Origin: an uncultured Clostridia bacterium
GTDB taxonomy: Bacteria > Bacillota > Clostridia > TANB77 > CAG-508
DNA length: 64,000 bases
Direction: 5' to 3'
Assembly (NCBI GenBank): GCA_944392805.1
Contig: CALXXZ010000003.1
Coordinates: forward strand, 62,001 to 126,000
In this document: one piece after another, positions 36,559 through 44,722 of the stretch
Numbering within the stretch: position 1 is the first letter of the stretch
Layout of the letters: each line of letters begins with the position of its first letter
The notes under the pieces: generated by a model
What the model was told of the DNA's origin: nothing
Database searches by the model: none
The model's input: the letters and a program-made list of their open reading frames with translations, nothing else
Translations under genes and position numbers: made by a program

Positions 36559-37548
36559 ATGATATCAAAAGAAAAAAATCCAGAATATTTAAATTCATTT
36601 TTAGATTATTCAATAACAATATTAAATAAATCACCTAATTCTGTAAAAGAATACAATTATGACTTATCTAACTTTTTAAAATATATGATGATTCGTTTTA
36701 AAATGGCAAAAGAAGATGAAGAAATTGATATAACAAAATTTACAGAAAAAGATTTAAAAAAAATAACACTTGAAGATATTCATGCATATATATCACATCT
36801 AGCAATAGATGAACGTAGTAAAGCAACAACTAGAGCTAGAAAAATATCAACAATTAGAATATTTTTTAAATATCTATCACAAAAAGAAAAAATATTAGAA
36901 GTAAATCCTGCACAAAATTTAGAAACACCTAAATTAGAAAAAAGAATGCCTAAATATTTATCATTAGAAGATAGTAAAAAATTATTAGATGTAGCAGGTG
37001 ATGAAGATAATCGTAATTATAAAAGAGATTATGCAATAACTACTTTATTCCTAAACTGTGGAATGAGACTTTCAGAATTAGTTGGTATAAATATAGATGA
37101 TATAGATTTCGAAGAATGTAAAATGACTGTAATCGGAAAAGGAAATAAGGAAAGAACAATATATCTAAATAAATCTTGTATGGTAGCAATAAATGACTAT
37201 CTCTCTTCCCGACCACCTAAAAATACAATAAAACACGATTCAAAACATTCTGAAAAAGCATTATTTTTAAGTGAGCAAAAAAAACGTATTAGCAATAGAA
37301 CAGTTCAACTGATTATTCAAAAAGAACTAAAAAATGCCGGATTAGATACTTCAAAATTATCAGTACATAAATTAAGACATACTGCAGCAACACTTATGTA
37401 TCAATATGGAGGAGTTGATATAAGAGCTCTACAAGAATTGCTAGGGCATCAAAGTATATCTACAACAGAAATATACACACATGTAAGTAATGATCAAGTA
37501 CGACAAGCTGTAGAAAGTAATCCATTATCAGATCCAAAAAATTTATAA
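36559..37548 (+). CDS. Tyrosine recombinase, XerC/XerD type
   Basis: A 329-residue site-specific recombinase. The N-terminal SAM-like core-binding domain (YLNSFLDYSITILNKSPNSVKEYNYDLSNFLKYM) has an insertion near residue 45-60. The catalytic domain carries Arg in LNCGMRLSELVGI, Lys in GKGNKERTIYLN, HKLRHTAATLMYQYGG (His and Arg), LLGHQSISTTEIYTHVSN (His and the nucleophile Tyr). All catalytic residues are present. Size and motifs fit chromosome-dimer resolution (XerC/D), but its position beside a foreign-looking segment allows an element-specific integrase. AGGAGAG precedes the ATG. Confidence 0.9.
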   Translation: MISKEKNPEYLNSFLDYSITILNKSPNSVKEYNYDLSNFLKYMMIRFKMAKEDEEIDITKFTEKDLKKITLEDIHAYISHLAIDERSKATTRARKISTIRIFFKYLSQKEKILEVNPAQNLETPKLEKRMPKYLSLEDSKKLLDVAGDEDNRNYKRDYAITTLFLNCGMRLSELVGINIDDIDFEECKMTVIGKGNKERTIYLNKSCMVAINDYLSSRPPKNTIKHDSKHSEKALFLSEQKKRISNRTVQLIIQKELKNAGLDTSKLSVHKLRHTAATLMYQYGGVDIRALQELLGHQSISTTEIYTHVSNDQVRQAVESNPLSDPKNL

Positions 37549-37567
37549 TACTACAAAGGAGTAAGAG

Positions 37568-38092
37568 ATGAAACCATTATTTAAAAATGTAACAAAATAT
37601 ACAAAAAAATCATATGATGAATTTCTAGCATTTCATAATAATAAATATGGACTTAGATATATTATATTTACAGCTTTAGTTACAGTATTAATCATATATT
37701 GTTCAATTATAAGCTTTATATCAAAACAATATATGCTTGGTTTAATATTTATTTTACTTATAATTGGTTTTTTAGAATATAGAATATATTTACCTATATA
37801 TAAATATAAAAAAGCTTTTAAAAAGAAAAATGAAAAGGATAAAAATATACTTACAGTTACATTTTCATTTTATAAAAATTATTTTAAAATAAATAATAAT
37901 AGAGTATATTATTTTAATTTGCATAAAATTTTTGAAACAGAAGATTTTTTCTACTTGTATATTACTAAAGAAAATGCAGCACTTGTTAATAAGAAAGGAT
38001 TTAAGATTGGCAATTCTGATAGCTTTTCAGAATTTATAAAGAAAAAATGCAAATTTAAATATAATAAAGAAGATGCTATACAAGAAAATTAA
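37568..38092 (+). CDS. YcxB-like membrane protein
   Basis: A 174-residue protein with two adjacent transmembrane helices (about residues 32-52 and 57-75), then a basic loop and a soluble C-terminal domain: ILTVTFSFYKNYFKINNNRVYYFNLHKIFETEDFFYLYITKENAALVNKKGF. This topology and the final strand pattern match the YcxB C-terminal domain family, of unknown function. It begins 19 nt after the recombinase stop, with AAAGGAG upstream, so the two may be co-transcribed. A GGGAGGA/TCCTCCC hairpin follows. Confidence 0.75.
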   Translation: MKPLFKNVTKYTKKSYDEFLAFHNNKYGLRYIIFTALVTVLIIYCSIISFISKQYMLGLIFILLIIGFLEYRIYLPIYKYKKAFKKKNEKDKNILTVTFSFYKNYFKINNNRVYYFNLHKIFETEDFFYLYITKENAALVNKKGFKIGNSDSFSEFIKKKCKFKYNKEDAIQEN

Positions 38093-38095
38093 ATG

Positions 38096-38114
38096 GGAGG
38101 ATTTATTCCTCCCT
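38096..38114. terminator. Hairpin between the convergent YcxB-like and dpaB genes
   Basis: GGGAGGA (38096-38102), loop TTTAT, TCCTCCC (38108-38114), then TCTTATATT. It has short T runs only, so it is probable rather than certain as a bidirectional terminator. Confidence 0.6.
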
Positions 38115-38121
38115 CTTATAT

Positions 38122-38700
38122 TCATAATAAAATTGGTTGAATTTGTTCACCATCTAATGCAAATTCTATTGTTTTTGCTAAATAAGATACATCAAAAACA
38201 ATAGAACGAGGTTTTGTAATTGGATTATCTTGTTTAAATGGAACAAAAAAATAATGTTTCCTATTAAATAATTTTCCTATGTTTTCTCCTGCACCTGAAA
38301 GACCGTTATTGGTAGATGGAGCAATGACTACAGGTTTTTCACGACGTAATACAGATTTTACAGCCATTGTTGCAGGCCCATCTATTATATCATTTGCTAG
38401 TTTTGCAATTGTATTACCTGTTGCTGGTGCAACAACAATTACATCTATCATATCTTTAGGACCTAAAGGTTCAACTTCTTGAATTGTATGAAGAATCTTA
38501 TTGCCAGTTATGTCTTCTATTTCTTTTATAAAGTCTTGAGCTTTACCAAATTTAGTGTCCATAGTATAACTATTTTCTGACATTATTGGAATTACTGTGG
38601 CTTTCATATTGACAATTTTCTTAAGCTCATCTATAGTTTTTCTAAAAGTACAAAATGAGCCAGTAAATACAAAGCCTATCCTCTTCCCTTCTAATTTCAC
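38122..38700 (-). CDS. dpaB: Dipicolinate synthase subunit B
   Basis: Flavoprotein-fold subunit of dipicolinate synthase (SpoVFB), acting in the mother cell to make the spore's Ca-dipicolinate. The 192 residues show the family pattern GKRIGFVFTGSFCTFRKTIDELKKI, IPIMSENSYTMDTKFG, VAPATGNTIAKLANDIIDGPATMAVKSVLRREKPVVIAPSTNNGLSGAGENIGKL and RKHYFFVPF. The partner dpaA, normally directly upstream, is not in the window; a DUF362 gene stands there instead. A hairpin covers the Shine-Dalgarno, and a CATATTATA element with AC 17 nt upstream fits a sigma-K promoter, as expected for this gene in Bacillus. Confidence 0.92.
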   Translation of the reverse strand: MKLEGKRIGFVFTGSFCTFRKTIDELKKIVNMKATVIPIMSENSYTMDTKFGKAQDFIKEIEDITGNKILHTIQEVEPLGPKDMIDVIVVAPATGNTIAKLANDIIDGPATMAVKSVLRREKPVVIAPSTNNGLSGAGENIGKLFNRKHYFFVPFKQDNPITKPRSIVFDVSYLAKTIEFALDGEQIQPILL

Positions 38701-38706
38701 ATTAAA

Positions 38707-38750
38707 TCACCTCCCTTTTTATATAATATGAGGGGAGGTGAATTTTTGTC
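38707..38750 (-). promoter_or_regulatory. Candidate sigma-K promoter and Shine-Dalgarno-masking hairpin of dpaB
   Basis: On the minus strand TCACCTCCC (38741-38733) is complementary to GGGAGGTGA (38715-38707), the dpaB ribosome site. Between them lies CATATTATA (38730-38722), matching the sigma-K -10 form CATAnnnTA, with GAC at 38750-38748, 17 nt upstream. A transcript from this promoter would lack the masking arm. Confidence 0.6.
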
Positions 38751-38760
38751 GAATATTCTG

Positions 38761-39879
38761 TTATTTGATTTCTATTAATTCATAATCTGAATTTCCTAAA
38801 CCAATTTTTTCTCCATGCTCAATTTGACTTTCCCAGTGAGTATCAGGATGGTTTATATGGAAATTATCTTTTTCTTTTATATTTTGTTTTATATGTTCTC
38901 CTAAATTACTATTTTCAAAAGCAGTCTGTTTATTTACTAAATCTGCACAAGCTTTGTCTAGTGCAACCATATCAAAAGATGCAAGCATTCCAATATTTGG
39001 AACAATTGGAGCATCATTTTCTGCATGGCAATCACAATTTGGAGAAACATCACATATTAAACTAATATGGAATTGTGGTCTATCTTTTACAACTGCTAAT
39101 GCATATTCTGCCATTTTTTTATTTAAAATATCTACTGCTTCATCATTTGGTGAATTTATTGCATCAAAATTACAAATACCGATGCATCTACCACAACCAA
39201 CACATTTTGTATGGTCTATATTTGCTATACCATTTTCATCATATGATATTGCATTATGTGCACATATTTTTATACATCTTTTACATTTTCTACATTTTTC
39301 TGATAATACAAGTGGCTTTCCTGCACTATGCATTTCCATTTTTCCAGCTCTTGAGCCACAACCCATTCCTATATTTTTGATTGCTCCTCCAAAGCCAGTT
39401 GCTTCGTGTCCTTTAAAATGATTTAATGATATTACTATATCGGCATCCATAATTGCTCTACCTATTTTTGCAGTTTTCACATATTCTTGATTAATCTCTA
39501 CATATGATTCATCAGTTCCTTTTAAACCATCTGCAATTATTACATGACATCCTGTAGAAAATGGTGTAAATCCATTTAAATATGCTGCATCTATATGGTC
39601 TAAGGCATTTTTTCTTCCTCCAACATATAAAGTATTACAATCTGTTAAAAATGGTTTTCCACCCAATTCTTTTACTAAATCTACTATTACTTTAGCATAA
39701 TTTGGTCTTAAATATGCTAAATTTCCAGGCTCTCCAAAATGAATTTTTATTGCGACATATTTATTTTTAAAATCTATATTTTCAATTCCTGCTTTTTTTG
39801 ATAATTTTTCTAATTTTTGTAACAAATTATAACCTGGTTTGGCTCTAAAATCTGTAAAATAAACTTTTGATTTTTCCAT
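38761..39879 (-). CDS. DUF362 protein with two 4Fe-4S clusters
   Basis: A 372-residue iron-sulfur protein. The DUF362 domain covers most of it (YVAIKIHFGEPGNLAYLRPNYAKVIVDLVKELGGKPFLTDCNTLYVGGRKNALDHI, ADIVISLNHFKGHEATGFGGAIKNIGMGCGSRAGKMEMH). A bacterial ferredoxin insert has two CXXCXXCXXXC-type motifs, CRKCKRCIKIC and CVGCGRCIGIC, near residues 196-240. Such proteins are frequent in anaerobes and predicted to move electrons, with no fixed reaction. It follows the flavodiiron gene by 15 bp on the same strand, so redox coupling to that enzyme is plausible. Confidence 0.88.
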   Translation of the reverse strand: MEKSKVYFTDFRAKPGYNLLQKLEKLSKKAGIENIDFKNKYVAIKIHFGEPGNLAYLRPNYAKVIVDLVKELGGKPFLTDCNTLYVGGRKNALDHIDAAYLNGFTPFSTGCHVIIADGLKGTDESYVEINQEYVKTAKIGRAIMDADIVISLNHFKGHEATGFGGAIKNIGMGCGSRAGKMEMHSAGKPLVLSEKCRKCKRCIKICAHNAISYDENGIANIDHTKCVGCGRCIGICNFDAINSPNDEAVDILNKKMAEYALAVVKDRPQFHISLICDVSPNCDCHAENDAPIVPNIGMLASFDMVALDKACADLVNKQTAFENSNLGEHIKQNIKEKDNFHINHPDTHWESQIEHGEKIGLGNSDYELIEIK

Positions 39880-39894
39880 TCTTAATAGTCCTTT

Positions 39895-41058
39895 CTATTT
39901 TAATAATTCTTCAGCTAATTTTTCCATTTCTGATATATTTTCGTTTTTCATTGCTGATTTAATTGTAATCATATTTTCACAAATTGTTATATCTTTCATC
40001 TGTTCAAACATATTTTTCATTAATTTTCCTGAAGCCGGTGCCCATGATCCATTTTCTATTATTGCTACTTTTCTGTTTTGATAGTTTTTAGCTTTTAAAT
40101 GTAATAAGAAATGTTCCATTGGTGGGAATATTCCCATATTATATGTTGATGAAGCTACAACCATTTTATCATATTTAAATGCATCTTCGACTGCTTCTGC
40201 CACATCATCTCTTGCTAAATCAGTTATAGCAACTTTTTTTGCACCTTTTTGTTTTAGAATTTCTGCAATTTTTTTTGCAACTTTTTCAGTATTTCCATGT
40301 ATTGATGCATATGCTACTAAAACACCCTCTTCTTCTGGTCTATAACTACTCCATATATCATATTTTTCTATATAATAACTTAAGTTTTCATCTAATATTG
40401 GGCCATGTAATGGACAAATAATTTGTATATCTAAGTTTTCAGCTTTTTTTAGTAATGTTTGTACATTTGCACCATATTTTCCAACAATATTAAAATAATA
40501 TCTTCTTGCTTCACATGCCCATTCTTCATCAGTATCTAGTGTTCCAAATTTTCCAAATCCATCAGCACTAAATAAAACTTTTTCAGTCTGTTCATATGAC
40601 ATCATAACTTCTGGCCAATGTACCATTGGAGCAGAGATAAATTGCAATTTGTGTTTTCCTAAATCTAACACATCTCCTTCTTTTACTGTTACTCCTCTTT
40701 CCCCTACTTCTATATCAAAAAATTGATTTATCATTTTAAATATTTGTGTATTTCCTACAACTTTCATTTCAGGATATTTGTTCATTAAATTTGCTATATT
40801 ATCAGAATGGTCTGATTCCATATGTGATACTACTAAATAATCTGGTTTTTTATCTGCTAATACTTTTTCTATATTTTGCATCCACTCATCTGTTTTTCTT
40901 GCATCTACTGTATCCATTATAGCTATTTTTTCATCTAATATTATATATGAGTTATAAGATATTCCGTTTGGTGTTGTATATTGATTTTCAAATAAGTCCA
41001 TTTCTTTATCATTTACACCTACATATATTATTGATTCTGTTACTTTATTTCCTTTCAT
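39895..41058 (-). CDS. fprA: Flavodiiron protein (FprA-type A flavoprotein)
   Basis: Reduces O2 to water (and in some members NO to N2O), protecting anaerobes. The N-terminal metallo-beta-lactamase-like domain carries the diiron ligands HMESDHSDN (HXEXDH), later PMVHWPEVM (His), DGFG (Asp) and CPLHGPI (His); the C-terminal flavodoxin domain binds FMN at VAYASIHGNTEKVAKKI and ASSTYNMGIFPPMEHFL. I prefer the ATG at 41058 because AAAGG lies 9 nt upstream; the ATG at 41067 overlaps it. It is the first gene of a pair with the DUF362 protein. The redox partner (rubredoxin) is not in the window. Confidence 0.93.
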   Translation of the reverse strand: MKGNKVTESIIYVGVNDKEMDLFENQYTTPNGISYNSYIILDEKIAIMDTVDARKTDEWMQNIEKVLADKKPDYLVVSHMESDHSDNIANLMNKYPEMKVVGNTQIFKMINQFFDIEVGERGVTVKEGDVLDLGKHKLQFISAPMVHWPEVMMSYEQTEKVLFSADGFGKFGTLDTDEEWACEARRYYFNIVGKYGANVQTLLKKAENLDIQIICPLHGPILDENLSYYIEKYDIWSSYRPEEEGVLVAYASIHGNTEKVAKKIAEILKQKGAKKVAITDLARDDVAEAVEDAFKYDKMVVASSTYNMGIFPPMEHFLLHLKAKNYQNRKVAIIENGSWAPASGKLMKNMFEQMKDITICENMITIKSAMKNENISEMEKLAEELLK

Positions 41059-41119
41059 TTTTACCATCCTTTCTATCAGTAATTTTATTATATTATCTCC
41101 ATCATGTCAAGAAATATAT

Positions 41120-41794
41120 CTATACAACATACATTAAAACACATAATACATGTAGCATATTTCCGAAAAATACGCATAAATGGAATATAGAATGAACGTA
41201 TTTATGTTTTTTTCCAACTCCATATAAAATAGCACCAATAGTATAAATAATTCCACCTGCTAAAAGTAAAATAAATCCAGGAATACCTAATAGCATTGGT
41301 AATAAGTTACCTTTAATCACTATACACCATCCCATTGCTAGATAACATATCATAGAAAACAATTTATATTTTTTCAAATCAATTGAATTAAGTACAATTC
41401 CTAATACTGCAAACCCCCAAATAACACCAAAGATTGTCCAACCTAAAGCTGGCGAATATTCTCTTAAAGTACATAGTGCAAATGGTGTATATGAACCTGC
41501 TATTAATACAAATATTGCACAATGGTCAAGTATCTGAAAAACTTTTTTTGATTTTAGCTTTGGACTTAATCCATGATATATACTTGACATTGTATATAAA
41601 AATATCATTGATACTCCAAAAATTACTCCACTTACAATTCCATATGGATTACCATGTATTCCTCCAAATACACTACATAATACAATTGTAACAATTCCTG
41701 CTACTCCACCTACTATGTGTGAAACCATATTAAAAATTTCTTCTCCTTTTGTATAATTAGGTAATATTCTATCTGATAATTTAGTTCTTTTCAT
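41120..41794 (-). CDS. trhA: TrhA/hemolysin-III family membrane protein
   Basis: A 224-residue integral membrane protein with seven hydrophobic helices, of the PAQR-related hemolysin III family. Family motifs seen: EEIFNMVSHIVGGVAGI near residue 18, MSSIYHGL (conserved Ser and His), FQILDHCAIFVLIAGSYTPF and the C-terminal KYVHSIFHLCVFFGNMLHVLCVL with two His. Bacillus TrhA maintains membrane energetics and fluidity; the hemolysin name is historical. A near-consensus promoter lies upstream with a 31-bp palindrome over its start site, so it is probably repressed by a dedicated regulator. Confidence 0.9.
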   Translation of the reverse strand: MKRTKLSDRILPNYTKGEEIFNMVSHIVGGVAGIVTIVLCSVFGGIHGNPYGIVSGVIFGVSMIFLYTMSSIYHGLSPKLKSKKVFQILDHCAIFVLIAGSYTPFALCTLREYSPALGWTIFGVIWGFAVLGIVLNSIDLKKYKLFSMICYLAMGWCIVIKGNLLPMLLGIPGFILLLAGGIIYTIGAILYGVGKKHKYVHSIFHLCVFFGNMLHVLCVLMYVV

Positions 41795-41822
41795 AAATTC
41801 TCCTTTCGTTTTTCGACAAAAT

Positions 41823-41853
41823 TTTACATCTAGTATTGAATACTAGATGTAAA
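41823..41853. promoter_or_regulatory. 31-bp perfect palindrome (operator) at the trhA transcription start
   Basis: Fifteen-bp arms around a single central base (41838): TAGTATT-G-AATACTA within longer ACATC/GATGT flanks. It starts 1 nt downstream of the -10 box on the minus strand, the classical position for a repressor site. Confidence 0.75.
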
Positions 41854-41854
41854 T

Positions 41855-41883
41855 ATTATAATATATTTTTGGTTAGATGTCTA
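41855..41883 (-). promoter_or_regulatory. trhA promoter
   Basis: On the minus strand TAGACA (41883-41878), 17-nt spacer, TATAAT (41860-41855): eleven of twelve consensus positions. The palindrome 41823-41853 covers the start of transcription. Confidence 0.78.
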
Positions 41884-41898
41884 CTGTTTTTTTTAATT

Positions 41899-41967
41899 TA
41901 GGGAAAATTGGGGACAGTCCCCTTTTTTCCTTTTGGGTAATTTGGGGACTGTCCCCAAATTTACCTA
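41899..41967. repeat. GGGGACTGTCCCC palindromic repeat, copy R4 (end of the ABC importer operon)
   Basis: Arms 41899-41922 and 41944-41967 are inverted copies with two differences, loop 21 nt. The TAA stop of the binding-protein gene (41961-41963, minus strand) lies inside the right arm, so the element forms the end of that gene and possibly its terminator. Confidence 0.88.
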
Positions 41968-42971
41968 ATTGCTTCTTCAGCATATTTATTATTAACTATT
42001 TTATCATATGGTGCTTTTTTATCTAATTCTCCAGCTTCAGTCATTATTAATTGAAGTTTATCAAAAGCTTCTTCTTTTAATATAGGATTTTCTTTCCAAG
42101 CATCAATTTCTTTATATTTTCCAACTGATGTTTCTAATGATTCGATTGTAGTATCAGGGAAAAAATCTTGAATTGCTTCAGCAACTTCTCTTGCAGAATG
42201 TTCTTTTACCCATTGTTCACCTTTATAAATCGCATTAGTAAATCCTTGAATAATATCTTCATTATTTTCAATATAACTTTTTTTAGCACAATAAGCTGTA
42301 TATGGTATTTCGCCTGAAGCTTCTCCTACTGATGCTACTACATATCCTTTTCCTGCATCTTCTGTCATTGAAGCTGTTGGCTCAAATAGAGTAACATATT
42401 CAGCTTCTCCTCCTGTAAATGCACCAGCCATTAAGTCAAACTTTATACTATCATCTAATACTAAATCTGTTTGAGGGTTTAATCCATTTTGCTTTAGTAC
42501 ATATTCTAATGTCATATATGGAACTCCTCCCTTTCTACCAGGGATGACAGTTTTACCTTTCAAATCTTGCCAAGAAAAATTATCAGTATCTTCTTTACTT
42601 ACTAAAAATGAACCATCTTTTTGTGTTAATTGTGCAAATACTTCAACATAATCTTCTTTTCCTTCATTATAAACATATATTGAAGCTTCAGGACCACATA
42701 GTCCAATATCACTTTGACCTGCTAATATTGCGGTCATTACTTTGTCTGCGCCTTGACCTGTTGTTATTTCTAACTCTAATCCTTCTTCTTCAAAGAATCC
42801 ATTTGAAATTGCAACATATTGAGGAGCATAAAAAATTGAACGTGTTACTTCATTTAATTGGATTGTTTGCAATTCTTCATTTTCATTTTTATCATCTTTG
42901 ACTGAAAAAGCAACTATTCCAATCACTATAATTATTAAAACAACTAATATTGTTATTAATGTTTTTTTCAT
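41961..42971 (-). CDS. ABC transporter substrate-binding protein, NMT1/THI5-like (SsuA/TauA type)
   Basis: A 336-residue extracellular solute-binding protein: N-terminal membrane anchor (TLITILVVLIIIVIGIVAFSV, residues 4-24) without a lipobox Cys, unlike most Gram-positive binding proteins. The mature part has YAPQYVAISNGFFEEEGLELEITTGQGADKVMTAILAGQSDIGLCGPEA, LKGKTVIPGRKGGVPYMTLEYVLKQNGL and YTAYCAKKSYIENNEDIIQGFTNAIYKGEQW. This fold binds thiamine precursors, sulfonates, nitrate or riboflavin; the ligand cannot be read and no TPP riboswitch is upstream. It is the last gene of a three-gene operon; its final codons and stop lie in repeat R4. Confidence 0.88.
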   Translation of the reverse strand: MKKTLITILVVLIIIVIGIVAFSVKDDKNENEELQTIQLNEVTRSIFYAPQYVAISNGFFEEEGLELEITTGQGADKVMTAILAGQSDIGLCGPEASIYVYNEGKEDYVEVFAQLTQKDGSFLVSKEDTDNFSWQDLKGKTVIPGRKGGVPYMTLEYVLKQNGLNPQTDLVLDDSIKFDLMAGAFTGGEAEYVTLFEPTASMTEDAGKGYVVASVGEASGEIPYTAYCAKKSYIENNEDIIQGFTNAIYKGEQWVKEHSAREVAEAIQDFFPDTTIESLETSVGKYKEIDAWKENPILKEEAFDKLQLIMTEAGELDKKAPYDKIVNNKYAEEAIR

Positions 42972-42986
42972 ATCTGAGATTCCTTT

Positions 42987-43793
42987 CTATTTCACAAACT
43001 TTTTTTCTAATAAAACTATGCTTTCGTACATTACAGCTGCTACTATTGCTAGTATTATTACACTTGTCATAACAAGGTCTAATTGGAATACCTGACCACC
43101 ATATACTATTAGATATCCAAGACCTCCTTTTGAAATTAAGAATTCTCCTGATATTACACCTACTAAAGATAAACCTATATTTACTTTTAATGTATTAAAA
43201 AATGTTGGTATATTTGATGGTATTATTATTTTTGTTAATATTTGAAATTTATTTGCATTAAAAGTTTTTGCCATTTTAATTTTTTCTTTATCAGTATTAA
43301 TAAATCCATTTAAGATATCCAAAATTGTTACAATCAATGAAATTGCTAATGCCATAACAATTATTGCTGGCATTCCTGCTCCTACCCATATTATAATTAC
43401 AGGACCTAGTGCAACTTTTGGTAAACTGTTTAATATAACTAAAAACGGTTCAGAAACTTTTGAAATAAATGGGGACCACCATAATATAATTGCAATAATA
43501 AATCCTAATACAGTTCCTAACCCAAATCCTACAAGTGTTTCAATACAAGTGATTTTTAAATGTTCTAATAAATCATTTGAAGATAAGTTTAAAAATGTTT
43601 TTAATATCCTTGATGGTTGGCTTGTAATAAAACTATCTATTTTTCCAGCATTTGCAAGAATTTCCCATAAAGCAATAAATATGATGACTATTGAAACTTG
43701 AGTTATTAAAATTTCAAATTTTCTTATTTTAATCTTTTTTAAATATTTTTTTCTTTCTTCTGATAGAATTGGTTTATCTTTTTTCATGTTCAT
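42987..43793 (-). CDS. ABC transporter permease, SsuC/TauC type
   Basis: About 268 residues with six transmembrane helices after a basic cytoplasmic start (MNMKKDKPILSEERKKYLKKIKIRKFE). The inner-membrane coupling motif is ALAISLIVTILDILNGFINTDKEKIKMAKTFNANKFQILTKIIIP (the EAA region, slightly degenerate). The start is TTG/ATG-ambiguous: AAGGAG precedes ATG 43793 by 4 nt and ATG 43787 by 10 nt. It overlaps the ATPase gene by about 20 bp and is followed by the binding protein after 15 bp. It would form the membrane pore of the importer. Confidence 0.88.
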   Translation of the reverse strand: MNMKKDKPILSEERKKYLKKIKIRKFEILITQVSIVIIFIALWEILANAGKIDSFITSQPSRILKTFLNLSSNDLLEHLKITCIETLVGFGLGTVLGFIIAIILWWSPFISKVSEPFLVILNSLPKVALGPVIIIWVGAGMPAIIVMALAISLIVTILDILNGFINTDKEKIKMAKTFNANKFQILTKIIIPSNIPTFFNTLKVNIGLSLVGVISGEFLISKGGLGYLIVYGGQVFQLDLVMTSVIILAIVAAVMYESIVLLEKKFVK

Positions 43794-44523
43794 CAAGCTC
43801 CTTCCACATTAAATTAAAATATTTACTAAATTCAGGTTTTTCTCTACAATTTAATGGTGTTCTATTTTCCATATTGAAATCGATTTCATGAATATTTTTA
43901 ACAATTGCAGGTCTTTTTGATAGTACTATAATTCTATCTGACATACTAATTGCTTCTGAAATATCATGTGTAACCATTAATGCTGTAATATCTTCATTTT
44001 TTAATATCTTATAAATATCTTCTGTTACCATTAATCTTGTTTGATAATCTAATGCTGAAAAAGCCTCATCTAATAATAAAATATTTGGTCGTATTGCAAG
44101 TGTTCTAATTAATGCAACTCTTTGTCTCATACCACCTGATAATTGCATCGGATACTTGTCTTTAAATTCATATAATCCATATTTTTTAAGTAACTCTATT
44201 ACATAATCTCTGTTTTCTTTAGTGTTAGATTTTTGAATTTCAAGACCTAATAAAACATTATTGAAAATTGTTCTCCATTCTAATAAATTATCTTTTTGCA
44301 ACATGTACCCTATTTTTCCATTTATGTAAGTTTCTCCTGATGTTTTACTTTCCAGTCCGGCAATTATCGATAATAAGGTAGATTTGCCACATCCGCTTGG
44401 TCCTATTATGCTTATATATTCTCCTTCTTTTACATCGAAACTTATGTTTTTTAAAGCTTCGATTTCACCATTTTCTGCTTGATATGTTTTGCATATATTT
44501 TTTACTTCTAATATTTTTTTCAT
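43774..44523 (-). CDS. ABC transporter ATP-binding protein, SsuB/TauB type
   Basis: A 249-residue ATPase and first gene of the importer operon. Walker A GPSGCGKSTLLSIIAG (residues 39-54), Q-loop YMLQKDNLLEW, signature LSGGMRQRVALIRTLAI, Walker B ILLLDEAFSALDYQT and the H-loop VTHDISEAI are intact. The family (NrtD/SsuB) pairs with NMT1-type binding proteins. The upstream 180 bp contain a palindrome ATCAAATTGAT and a divergent gene under a strong promoter. GGAGGG lies about 8 nt before the ATG. Confidence 0.92.
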   Translation of the reverse strand: MKKILEVKNICKTYQAENGEIEALKNISFDVKEGEYISIIGPSGCGKSTLLSIIAGLESKTSGETYINGKIGYMLQKDNLLEWRTIFNNVLLGLEIQKSNTKENRDYVIELLKKYGLYEFKDKYPMQLSGGMRQRVALIRTLAIRPNILLLDEAFSALDYQTRLMVTEDIYKILKNEDITALMVTHDISEAISMSDRIIVLSKRPAIVKNIHEIDFNMENRTPLNCREKPEFSKYFNLMWKELDEHEKR

Positions 44524-44658
44524 GATATCCCTCCAATGTAAATTATCTTAGTATATATTATGTTTGCTTTTATCAAATTGATATAACTACAATTAAAAAA
44601 ATGAAAATTTATCATATTGGTCAATTTTAAAAGAATTTATTTATATTTAATTTTCTAC

Positions 44659-44687
44659 TTGACATTTACAAACAGTTGTTTTATAAT
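44659..44687 (+). promoter_or_regulatory. Consensus promoter of the KilA-N gene
   Basis: TTGACA (44659-44664), 17-nt spacer, TATAAT (44682-44687): a perfect consensus match, 35 nt before the start at 44723. Confidence 0.85.
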
Positions 44688-44722
44688 ATATGCAGAATTC
44701 ATAGAGATTGGAAGTGATATTT

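Noticed and set aside
41899..41967. Repeat R4 as an ordinary rho-independent terminator
   Set aside because: It may end transcription, but its arms and loop match the four other copies, so it is first a repeat.
44524..44658. TPP riboswitch upstream of the NMT1-type importer
   Set aside because: No CUGAGA or ACCUGA-type core is visible; the region is AT-rich with only short palindromes.
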